Shown here: one piece after another, positions 15,575 through 22,347 of the stretch
How positions within the stretch are numbered: the first letter of the stretch is position 1
Layout: each line of letters begins with the position of its first letter
Origin: an uncultured Methanomassiliicoccales archaeon
GTDB taxonomy: Archaea; Thermoplasmatota; Thermoplasmata; Methanomassiliicoccales; Methanomethylophilaceae
DNA: 24,359 bases
Direction: 5' to 3'
Assembly: GCA_959597175.1 (NCBI GenBank)
Contig: CAUFXM010000015.1
Span: forward strand, 1-24,359
Notes under the pieces: model-generated
Told to the model about the DNA's origin: nothing
What the model saw: the letters and a program-made list of their open reading frames with translations, nothing else
Databases searched by the model: none
Program-made: the position numbers and the translations under genes

Positions 15575-16438
15575 ATGGACGAGAACATCGTGGAGGTGTC
15601 GGACCTGGTCGTCCGCTTCGGCGGGTTCGCGGCCGTTGACGGTATCTCCTTCTCGGTCAGGAAGGGTGAGATATTCGGCTTCCTCGGTCCGAACGGCGCC
15701 GGGAAGACCACTACGATTCGCACCATAACGACCATACAGAGGCCCAGCGAAGGCAGGGTCCGGATCGCCGGCTTCGACACCTCCACGGATTATCTGGAGG
15801 CAAGGAAGCGCATCGGCATCGCCCAGCAGCACATCAGCCTGGACAAGGATCTCACGGTCAGGCAGAACCTGAAGCAGCACGCGCTGCTCCACAAGATCCC
15901 CAAGGACGAGATGGACCGGAGAATCAACGAGGCCGCGGCGGTGCTGGAGCTTAGCGACTTCATGGACCACAAGGTGCAGAACCTGTCCGGGGGATGGAAG
16001 AGGAAGGCCTCCATAGTGTGCTCCATAATCCACGGGCCGGAGGTTCTGCTGCTTGACGAACCCACCGCCGGACTGGACACCCGTTCGCGCCACATGCTCT
16101 GGGATCTGGTGAGGATGCTGAACTCCAACGGGACCACCATATTCCTCACCACCCATTACATAGAGGAGGCCGAGGCCCTCTGCGACAGGGTCGCCATCAT
16201 GAACCATGGCAGGATCATCGCTTCCGGCACACCCGACGAGCTGAGGAACCTCATCGGAAGGGTGGCGGTGGAGACCGTCGACGGATCCGGCAGGTCCGAG
16301 ATGAGCTATTACCCCGACAGGGAGCACGCCAGGGCCTTCGCCGAAGGTCTCGGGGACGAGTACTACAACATCCGCCGCACCACGCTGGAGGATGTGTTCC
16401 TCAAGCTGACTGGTGAGTCCCGGGGGAAGCTGTCATGA
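15575..16438 (+). CDS. ABC-2 type exporter ATPase (DrrA/CcmA-like)
   Basis: ATP-binding subunit (287 aa) of an ABC-2 type exporter. Walker A GPNGAGKTT (38-46), signature LSGGWKRKA (137-145; the second half departs from the usual Q), Walker B VLLLDEPTAGLD (157-168), and switch His in FLTTHYIEEAEAL. The C-terminal 60 residues form the usual extra domain of the DrrA group (TLEDVFLKLTG). ATG 15575 follows GGTGGTAAG. The stop overlaps the permease start as ATGA. The substrate is unknown; drugs, lipids, peptides and tetrapyrroles are all exported by relatives. The preceding operator-like site hints at co-regulation with the chelatase module. Confidence 0.92.
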   Translation: MDENIVEVSDLVVRFGGFAAVDGISFSVRKGEIFGFLGPNGAGKTTTIRTITTIQRPSEGRVRIAGFDTSTDYLEARKRIGIAQQHISLDKDLTVRQNLKQHALLHKIPKDEMDRRINEAAAVLELSDFMDHKVQNLSGGWKRKASIVCSIIHGPEVLLLDEPTAGLDTRSRHMLWDLVRMLNSNGTTIFLTTHYIEEAEALCDRVAIMNHGRIIASGTPDELRNLIGRVAVETVDGSGRSEMSYYPDREHARAFAEGLGDEYYNIRRTTLEDVFLKLTGESRGKLS

Positions 16439-17202
16439 GCGTCACGGAGGTGCTCGACGAGAGCTACAGGGTCGCCTGGGGCGACCTGGTGTACATAAAG
16501 GAGAACCTGCCTGAGGTGCTTGTCTCCAGTCTGGTGGGACCCCTTCTGTACCTTCTGGCTTTCGGATTCGGACTGGGCGACAGCATGTCTCAGGGCAGTG
16601 AGGGGTACATCGCGTATATCATACCCGGGATAATAGCGCTGACCACACTCTCCGCGACGTTCAGCACGGTGTCCATGAAGATACTCATCCAGAGGCTGTT
16701 CTACATGAGCTTCGACGAGCTACTGCTCTGTCCAGTCAGGATATCCTCGATAGTAATCGGGAAATCACTGGCGGGGATGGTCAAGGCGGTGATGAGCTGC
16801 GCGGTGATCCTGATGGTGGGATGCGTCATATCCCCTCAGGTGGCGTCTGACCCTCTCACCTTGGTGTATGTGATGGTCGCTGTGGCCGTGGCGGGGTTCG
16901 CCTTCTCCATGTTCGGTATGCTGGCCGGCATGCTCACCAACAAGACGCAGAGGCTGACGCTATTCTCCAGCATAGTCATAGTCCCGATGACGTTCCTCTG
17001 CGGTACGCTGTTCGACGTCTCGACGCTGCCTTCGGTGGCGTCATGGATTGTCTACGCCCTTCCGCTCACCCACGTGAGCGCGATAATGAGGGGCCTGATG
17101 CTGGAAACCGGGGTGCCGCTGGACTCGGTGGCGATTCTGATGATCTATCTGGTGGCGTTCTTCGTCGCCTGCTGGTGGTTGATCAAGACTAACAGATGCT
17201 GA
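16435..17202 (+). CDS. ABC-2 type exporter permease (DrrB-like)
   Basis: Membrane subunit (255 aa) of the exporter, of the ABC-2 permease family with about six membrane helices. A short cytoplasmic N-terminus (DESYRVAWGDLVYIKENLPE) leads into the first helix, and GLGDSMSQGSEGYIAYIIPG is the usual loop after it. The motif GTLFDVSTLP near residue 185 and ALPLTHVSAIMRGLML near 205 are typical of DrrB-like permeases. The start overlaps the ATPase stop by four bases, so the two are translated together in one complex. The gene ends directly at a strong GC hairpin that separates it from the convergent cupin gene. Confidence 0.9.
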   Translation: MSVTEVLDESYRVAWGDLVYIKENLPEVLVSSLVGPLLYLLAFGFGLGDSMSQGSEGYIAYIIPGIIALTTLSATFSTVSMKILIQRLFYMSFDELLLCPVRISSIVIGKSLAGMVKAVMSCAVILMVGCVISPQVASDPLTLVYVMVAVAVAGFAFSMFGMLAGMLTNKTQRLTLFSSIVIVPMTFLCGTLFDVSTLPSVASWIVYALPLTHVSAIMRGLMLETGVPLDSVAILMIYLVAFFVACWWLIKTNRC

Positions 17203-17229
17203 GGGCGGCCGACACAGAAACGGCCGCCC
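17203..17229. terminator. GC-rich hairpin between convergent genes
   Basis: GGGCGGCCG (17203-17211), loop ACACAGAAA, CGGCCGCCC (17221-17229): a perfect 9-base stem that begins at the first base after the exporter stop and ends 8 bases before the cupin stop. No T-tract follows on either strand, so it may act in RNA 3' end protection or as a polymerase block rather than as a classical archaeal T-run terminator. Confidence 0.6.
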
Positions 17230-17237
17230 CTCGGGCA

Positions 17238-17645
17238 TCACTCGAGTTTGGAGTACTGCCCGTCGTCGACGGGCTCCAGCCATGTGGTCCCGCCGTTCTC
17301 GGAGGGCACCGACACCGCAAGATGGGTGAACCAGCTGTCCTTCGCCGCCCCGTGCCAGTGCTTGACGCCGGCGGGGATGTTCACCACGTCCCCGGGGTGG
17401 AGCTCCTGAGCGGGTTCGCCCCATGCCTGGTACCATCCGCGTCCCGCGGTGACCAGCAGGATCTGGCCCCCGCCGTTGTGGATGTGCCAGTTGTTGCGGC
17501 AGCCGGGTTCGAAGGTCACGTTGCCGATCCCCACTCCCTCGGTGGTCAGCATCTTCAGGTAGCTCTGCCCGATGAAGTACTGGGCGAAAGCGTCGTTCTT
17601 CTCCCCGAGGGGGAACACTCCGTGGTCTATCTCCATCTCACTCAC
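17238..17645 (-). CDS. Cupin-domain protein
   Basis: A 135-residue single-domain cupin of a kind common in anaerobic gut bacteria, sometimes annotated as carboxymuconolactone decarboxylase-associated or mandelonitrile-lyase-like cupin. Motif 1 is G-X5-H54-X-H56 with Q61 in the place of the usual Glu. Motif 2 is PGDVVNIPAGVKHWH with H96 or H98. A bound divalent metal is therefore likely. The enzymatic reaction is not known. ATG 17645 overlaps the end of the DUF3737-like gene by 8 bases, so the two formed a translationally coupled pair. It ends against the GC hairpin at 17203-17229. Confidence 0.85.
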   Translation of the reverse strand: MSEMEIDHGVFPLGEKNDAFAQYFIGQSYLKMLTTEGVGIGNVTFEPGCRNNWHIHNGGGQILLVTAGRGWYQAWGEPAQELHPGDVVNIPAGVKHWHGAAKDSWFTHLAVSVPSENGGTTWLEPVDDGQYSKLE

Positions 17646-18507
17646 CTTCGTTCACGATGTCAGCGACTATCTCGCAGTGGCAGTCCATGACCTGATCGCC
17701 CAGGACGATCCCTCCGATGCTCCCAGCATGGATCCTTCCGGAGCGGGGGTTCTTCACCGAGTCGATGTGCCCCCTGACCTCCGCGTCCACGTCCGAGTAC
17801 TCGAAGGCCAGGTCGGTGCCCTCCATGGTGCAGTCGATCAGTCTGAGGCCTTTGCAGTAGCACAGGGGCTGTGTGCCCTTTATATGGCATCTGACCAGGG
17901 TGAGGTTCTCCGAGTACCAGCCCAGGTACTCGCCGGTGACCTCGCAGTCCTCCACGGTCACGTCCCGGCTGTGCCAGAAGGCGTCCTTGGTGTTGATGGT
18001 GGAGTCCCTGATGGTCACCCTGGAGCATTACTGGAACCCGTACTTCCCTCTGAGCATGGAGCTGGCGATGTCTATGCCGCTGGAATCGAGGAACATGTAC
18101 TCGGACACCAGGCCGCAGCCCTCCATACGGATGTCCCTGCACTTCCAACCGAACTCCGGGGACTCCATCCTGCATCCGTCGAGGGATACGTGGTCGCACT
18201 CCCTGAGGCACTTGACCCCGTTCACCTCGGTGAACGAGATCCTCCCGTTGCGGCAGTACCATAGCGGCGCCCTGCAGGTGTCGGTCATGACGCACCCGTC
18301 CAGGGAGAATCCGTCGGCATGCCACACGGGATAGCGGAGGGCGAAGGTGCACCCCTTCACGGTGATGTCCCTGCACTCCTTCAGCGCGGACTCCCCGTCT
18401 GCTGGGCCCTCGAACACGCAGTCCTCCACGACGGCATGTTCCAGGTTGTACATCGCACGTTCCTCGTCGTGGGTCTCTCCACTGATGGTCCTGGCGGTCT
18501 CTGACAT
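17638..18507 (-). pseudogene. DUF3737-like right-handed repeat protein, interrupted by an in-frame TAA
   Basis: Reads as one 290-codon gene from ATG 18507 to TGA 17638, interrupted at codon 160 by TAA (18028-18030). No frame change occurs: the sequence continues in the same frame as CSRVTIRDST and the second half remains typical of the family (TKDAFWHSRDVTVEDC, GEYLGWYSENLTLVRC, HIDSVKNPRSG). The repeated V-DC/L-GC units suggest a beta-helix fold. DUF3737 has no assigned function. The codon before the stop lies in GKYGFQ, where I expect Tyr next, so TAC or TAT changed to TAA is the simplest origin. A GTG at 18018 could restart translation of the second half (126 aa). It could also be a sequencing error. 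The TATA-like CTTAAATAC, near 18533-18541, implies a short leader. Confidence 0.75.
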
Positions 18508-18567
18508 GCATGGGGAATCATGCCCAACCTGTATTTAAGTTAACTCTAACTACAGGTTTTCGATCCG

Positions 18568-19424
18568 TCACAGATGTCTTCTCCAGAATGCCTCGGCTCT
18601 GCGTACCCATCCATCGGCCGGGGTGCCGGTGCCCAGACCGAACCCGTGGCCGATGCCGTCCACGACCATGACCTCGGCATCGATGCCCATGGACCTGAGC
18701 CTCTCCGTCCTGTGGACCATCACCGATTGGTTGGCAATGCCGTCCCTGGTGCCGACCACTGAGAAGGTCGGAGGGTCACGTGGGGAGCATTCGGTGTGTC
18801 CCGTGTACGCCATGATCACGGAGTCCGGCCGGGGGAGGTCGCCTCCGACGAACTCCGAAGGTCCCTGGAACCAACGTACGCAGCGATCCTGGCGCCGGCC
18901 GAACTGCCCCAGGTGGAGTATCTCGAAGGGTCGACGCCGAAGCGCTCCGGGTCGCCTAGGGCCAGGGAGACGGCTGCGGACATGTCCGTGCATGCCGCGC
19001 CCATGTCGGTTGTCCGGTACTGGACGACGAATGCGTTGTATCCCATGTCGCTCAGACGGATGGCATGGGGGAACCCCTCGTGGATCGAAGCGACGTAGAT
19101 CATCCCGCCTCCAGCCGCGATGAACGCCGATGGAGCCCCCTCCCTGCCGCGGAAGTGGAAAACACAGACATCCTCCCTGCCCCTGCGGAGACAATGCATC
19201 TCGAGACTGCCGGTCGAGACCCTCCGCCTCATCTCCTCGATGGTTTCCACGCATTCCTGGGGACGGACGTTGCTGTGGTAGGGCATCAGTCTCGTCACGT
19301 CGGACATCCTCATACCGGACGGACTCCCCCAGCCGGATTCGGGTAGCAGGAACCTGCCGAACCGGCCGAACTCTTCCAGATTCAGGACGTCGTCCGTGTT
19401 GCTGTCCACTGTGATCCTGGTCAT
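18568..19424 (-). pseudogene. Alpha/beta hydrolase (esterase/lipase-like), frameshifted
   Basis: An esterase/lipase-type alpha/beta hydrolase of about 285 residues, split between two frames. The N-terminal part from ATG 19424 has an oxyanion-type GGG (105-107) and the nucleophile elbow GSSAG (Ser175). The reading then leaves frame after codon 183, near 18873-18875. The C-terminal part lies in the other frame from WFQGPSEF to the end and supplies the acid (GTRDG) and His (GHGFG) of the triad. One lost T in a short T-run (GTTTGG to GTTGG) explains the shift. Left alone, frame 1 ends 19 codons on, at 18816. Minus-strand TATA sequences (TTTATATC and neighbours, near 19440-19455) favour ATG 19424 as a near-leaderless start over 19484. 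Either a genuine pseudogene or an assembly error. Confidence 0.75.
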
Positions 19425-19482
19425 GATGGTTCTGTGATATAGATATAAATCAATATAAATAGTATCGAAGAATGTCGATATC
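19425..19482. promoter_or_regulatory. Divergent AT-rich promoter region
   Basis: AT-rich stretch between the hydrolase (leftward) and the reductase unit (rightward). Candidate TATA boxes: plus-strand AATATAAATAG (about 19452-19462), about 26 bases before ATG 19483, and minus-strand TTTATATC for the hydrolase. Confidence 0.45.
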
Positions 19483-19626
19483 ATGGGTGGACGGACGGGT
19501 GCCGGGGACTACTTCCGAAACCATGTGATCGTCCCACTGCCCGGATCCCGCGAAGGCACCAGGAGTAAGAGCGGGATCGGTCCCTGGTTGCGTCCTCCAT
19601 CCGTTTCAATTCATGGAGTCTGTTGA
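19483..19626 (+). CDS. Possible 47-residue leader ORF before the reductase
   Basis: ATG 19483 to TGA 19624-19626 is an open frame of 47 residues (begins MGGRTGAGDYFRNHV) whose stop abuts the reductase ATG 19627 as TGAATG, the arrangement of coupled translation. A TATA-like element lies about 26 bases upstream, so it would be leaderless. No ribosome site precedes ATG 19627, which also suggests coupling. No family is recognised. Against it: the same DNA holds several inverted repeats, so it may instead be a structured non-coding leader, and third-position GC weakens toward the end. Confidence 0.35.
   Translation: MGGRTGAGDYFRNHVIVPLPGSREGTRSKSGIGPWLRPPSVSIHGVC
19544..19588 (+). promoter_or_regulatory. 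Inverted repeats with alternative pairings in the reductase leader
   Basis: GATCCCGC (19544-19551) pairs perfectly with GCGGGATC (19571-19578). The latter overlaps GGGA-TCGG-TCCC (19573-19584), a small hairpin, and CCAGG (19559-19563) pairs with CCTGG (19583-19587). Further upstream GGTGCC (19498-19503) pairs with GGCACC (19555-19560). Several of these cannot form together. Such mutually exclusive pairing would suit a switch-like leader, but it is unproven. Confidence 0.3.
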
Positions 19627-20166
19627 ATGTCGAAGAAGGTTCTCATTATATCCGGGTCCCCCCGCAAGGGAGGAAACTCCGACCTGCTGTGCGATGAGTT
19701 CGCCCGTGGAGCCAGGGAGTCCGGGAACGAGGTCGAGAAGATCTGTCTGCGCGGGATGAAGGTCGGGTTCTGCAATGCCTGCTACCATTGCAGGGACACG
19801 GGTGAGCCGTGCTGCATAAAGGATGACGTCCCTAGAATCATAGAGAGGATGGAGTGGGCCGACGTCATAGTCATGGCCAACCCCGTGTATTTCTACTCGG
19901 TCGACGCCCAGCTCAAGGCGCTGATCGACAGGACGGTGTCCCGCTGGAAGGTCATCCGCGACAAGACTTTCTACTACATCGTGACCTGCGCCGAGGACAG
20001 CGACACCGTGACAGCCTGCACCCTGGAGTGCATGCGCGGCCTTGCCGCCTGTCTGGACGGCTCCGTGGAGGGCGGGGTCATCGAGGGCAAGGGAGTCTAC
20101 GAGGCAGGCGAGATAGCGGACAGCCCGGTCATGAAGCAGTCATACGAGATGGGGAGGTCGGTGTGA
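19627..20166 (+). CDS. NADPH-dependent FMN reductase/iron-sulfur flavoprotein-like
   Basis: A 179-residue flavodoxin-fold protein. The FMN phosphate loop is GSPRKGGNS (10-18). A compact cysteine cluster C49-X2-C52-X2-C55-X6-C62 resembles the [4Fe-4S] motif of iron-sulfur flavoproteins (Isf) known from methanogens and anaerobic bacteria, followed by IKDD, which is usual in this group. ANPVYFYSVDAQLKALIDR (about 94-112) is the second flavin loop. Isf proteins pass electrons from ferredoxin to O2, peroxide or other acceptors; the partner here is unknown. The stop is 25 bases before the alcohol dehydrogenase ATG, so the two probably share a transcript. Confidence 0.9.
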   Translation: MSKKVLIISGSPRKGGNSDLLCDEFARGARESGNEVEKICLRGMKVGFCNACYHCRDTGEPCCIKDDVPRIIERMEWADVIVMANPVYFYSVDAQLKALIDRTVSRWKVIRDKTFYYIVTCAEDSDTVTACTLECMRGLAACLDGSVEGGVIEGKGVYEAGEIADSPVMKQSYEMGRSV

Positions 20167-20191
20167 CCCCCGGATGAACAGAGGCGATTGC

Positions 20192-21337
20192 ATGGATGGC
20201 TTCAGATTCCATTACCCGACGAAGGTGTACTTCGGAGAGGGCGTCCTCGACGGCGCCCTGGACGCCGAGATACCCCGCATGGGCGACACGGTCATGCTGG
20301 CCTACGGTGGGGGATCGATCAAGAGGAACGGCATCCACGGGAGCATAGTATCCAAACTGGAGGCCGCAGGGAAGGATGTCGTGGAGTTCGAGGGCATCAT
20401 GCCCAACCCCACATATGCCAAGGTGCAGGAGGGAGCGAGGCTCGCCCGCGACCGTGGCGTGGACTTCGTCCTCGCCGTCGGAGGGGGCAGCGTCATAGAT
20501 TGCTGCAAGGCCGTTTCCGCCCAGGCCAGGACCGACGGTGACATCTGGTCGCTCCTGTACGAGTCGGGGAAGGTCCCGCAGGACGGCATCCCTATGGGCG
20601 CGGTGGTAACCGTGTCTGGGACGGGGTCGGAGATGAACAACGGAGCGGTCATCACCTACGAGGAGAAGGGATGGAAGGGGCCGCTGTTCGGGACCCAGGC
20701 CTCCTTCGCCGTCCTGGACCCGCTGTGCACCTCCACGGTCCCCCGCATGCAGGTGCTTTCCGGGGCGTTCGACACCCTCAGCCATGCGATGGAGACCTAT
20801 CTGGGAACATCGGACAGGGACAACGTCTCCGACGACGTGGCGTTGGCGATAATGCGCAACACCGTGGTGAACATCCGTCGTGTGCTGAAGGACCAGGACG
20901 ATATGCAGGCCCGCGGCAATCTGATGTGGGACTCCGCCATGGCCGAGAACGGGATCCTCAAGGTGGGACGCGTCACCGACTTCCAGGCGCACCAGATGGA
21001 GCATCAGCTGGGGGCGTTTACCGACTGCAACCACGGTCAGGGTCTGGCGGTGATCCATCCGCCGTACTACCGCAGGATCGTGAAGGACGCCGAGGGGAAG
21101 TTCAGGCGCATGGGCGAGCAGGTGTTCGGTGTGGATGGCGCCGAGGCGGCCGTGGAGGCCCTGGCATCATTCATAAAGGAGTGTGGGCTGCCCACTCGCA
21201 TGTGCGAGCTGGATTCCAGGGTGGAGATCACCCCGGAACTGCTCCGTAGGGTCGCCGATACGTGCAACCTGATAAGGGCCGGCCCGCGCCAGCTGAGCCG
21301 GGACGAGATCTACGAGCTCCTGATGGAGTGCATGTGA
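20192..21337 (+). CDS. Iron-type alcohol dehydrogenase (butanol dehydrogenase-like)
   Basis: A 381-residue group III (Fe-ADH) dehydrogenase reducing aldehydes or oxidising alcohols with NAD(P). N-terminal cofactor domain with GGGSVIDCCKAV (97-108) and SGTGSEMNNGAVI. Metal ligands fit D194, H198, H267 and H281, with the 14-residue spacing of the last two seen in FucO. Closest by appearance to BdhA/YqhD-like butanol dehydrogenases (FHYPTKVYFGEG opening). ATG 20192 is chosen: GAGGCGA precedes it and the protein then opens as family members do, while ATG 20174 adds MNRGDC. It converges tail to tail with ArsR, only two bases between the stops. The physiological substrate cannot be inferred. Confidence 0.93.
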   Translation: MDGFRFHYPTKVYFGEGVLDGALDAEIPRMGDTVMLAYGGGSIKRNGIHGSIVSKLEAAGKDVVEFEGIMPNPTYAKVQEGARLARDRGVDFVLAVGGGSVIDCCKAVSAQARTDGDIWSLLYESGKVPQDGIPMGAVVTVSGTGSEMNNGAVITYEEKGWKGPLFGTQASFAVLDPLCTSTVPRMQVLSGAFDTLSHAMETYLGTSDRDNVSDDVALAIMRNTVVNIRRVLKDQDDMQARGNLMWDSAMAENGILKVGRVTDFQAHQMEHQLGAFTDCNHGQGLAVIHPPYYRRIVKDAEGKFRRMGEQVFGVDGAEAAVEALASFIKECGLPTRMCELDSRVEITPELLRRVADTCNLIRAGPRQLSRDEIYELLMECM

Positions 21338-21339
21338 CG

Positions 21340-21609
21340 TCAGAGATGCTCGCCGATGTAGGACTCGAGGAACTTCAGGGCGTCCTCGTCCACCTCGTAG
21401 TCGTACCATCTCCCGGTGGGGATGGTCCTCACGAGGCCGACGTCCAGCAGGACTGACATGTGATGGGAGAGCGTCGGCTGGGATATCTCCACGAACCTCA
21501 GTATCTGGCATGAGCACATCCTCTTCCCCCTGAGCGTCTTGAGTATCATCAGACGGTTGGGGTCGGACAACGCGCGCATGATGTCCAGGAACCGCTCGTC
21601 ATCGTTCAT
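21340..21609 (-). CDS. ArsR-family metal-type transcription regulator
   Basis: An 89-residue winged-helix repressor of the ArsR/SmtB family. Recognition helix region SQPTLSHHMSVL (43-54), wing GRWYDYEVD, and C32-X-C34 (MCSCQIL) at the position of the ELCVCDL thiol pair that binds arsenite or antimonite in ArsR. Metal or metalloid sensing is therefore likely. No arsenic-resistance gene lies nearby. Candidate targets are the flavodoxin upstream, or itself. ATG 21609 is preceded by GAGAGGG, and a TATA-like AATTATGTA lies about 30 bases upstream. It is a candidate for the regulator of some nearby genes, but it lies 6 kb or more from the TTGGAT sites. Confidence 0.9.
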   Translation of the reverse strand: MNDDERFLDIMRALSDPNRLMILKTLRGKRMCSCQILRFVEISQPTLSHHMSVLLDVGLVRTIPTGRWYDYEVDEDALKFLESYIGEHL

Positions 21610-21732
21610 GCCCTCTCGATGTCAGTACTGGTACATAATTGGCACTTACGCTGGATGCGGTATCCGACCCATCGTACGGGAGCGCACCTGGGTCCCCGGG
21701 GCTTTTGTGGGGTCAAACGGCGGGTGGGGGGC

Positions 21733-22245
21733 TCAGACCTCCCTGGTCCACTTCTCCACGTCATTCCGGGCGCTTTTGACCGAGCTGCCGTTCACGGCCA
21801 GTCCCTTCCCGATATTCGCGCCAGGGCAGATCCGCCTGATGTCCGATACGCTGCTCCCGAGTCCGCTGCCCTCGTGGGTGCAGAACGGCCTGATGGTCTT
21901 GCCGGAGAAGTCGTACCTCTCAAGGAAGGTGAACACGGGCATGGGCATTGTGCCCCAGTAGTTGGGGTACCCCAGATAGACCGTGCCGTATCCGTCGATG
22001 CTCTCCAGATACGATCTCAGCTCGGGACGGGCCCCGCACCCCTGGTCCTCCTTCGCCTGTTTGATGCAGGTGTCGTAGTCCTTCGCGTACGGTTTCAATG
22101 GTTCGATTTTGAACATGTCCGCTCCCGTGACATCCCTGATCATGCTCGCAACGACCTCGGTGTTCCCGACGTCGATGTATCTGTAGGAGCCTCCGAAGTA
22201 GTTCTCGTCGGCCCTGGAGAAGAATGCGATGAGTTCCTTAGCCAT
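21733..22245 (-). CDS. Flavodoxin (Flavodoxin_4-type)
   Basis: A 170-residue FMN flavodoxin of the gut-anaerobe type, an electron carrier replacing ferredoxin. The opening AFFSRADENYF carries the phosphate loop variant of this subfamily, with GNTEVVASMI at about 23-32, GYPNYWGTMPMPVFTFLE as the first aromatic flavin loop, and HEGSGLGSSVSDI as the second. ATG 22245 (MAKELIAFFS) is used. An open frame extends to 22347, but its extra 34 residues read as untranslated leader and overlap the AMP phosphorylase stop region. Co-directional with the ArsR gene, 123 bases upstream of it, so joint transcription is possible. Redox partners are unknown; the flavoprotein and dehydrogenase at 19627-21337 are candidates by proximity. 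Confidence 0.9.
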   Translation of the reverse strand: MAKELIAFFSRADENYFGGSYRYIDVGNTEVVASMIRDVTGADMFKIEPLKPYAKDYDTCIKQAKEDQGCGARPELRSYLESIDGYGTVYLGYPNYWGTMPMPVFTFLERYDFSGKTIRPFCTHEGSGLGSSVSDIRRICPGANIGKGLAVNGSSVKSARNDVEKWTREV

Positions 22246-22347
22246 TCGATCATCTCGACAGCGTCCCGGAGGGGGATGGGATGCCCTCGGGGACCGTACC
22301 ATGATGGAAATGGCAGTAGTTATACTTGGTGTTGACTCAAAGTCCAA

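Noticed and set aside
18028..18030. Recoding (pyrrolysine readthrough) in the DUF3737-like gene
   Set aside because: The codon is TAA; pyrrolysine uses TAG. No downstream recoding structure is evident.
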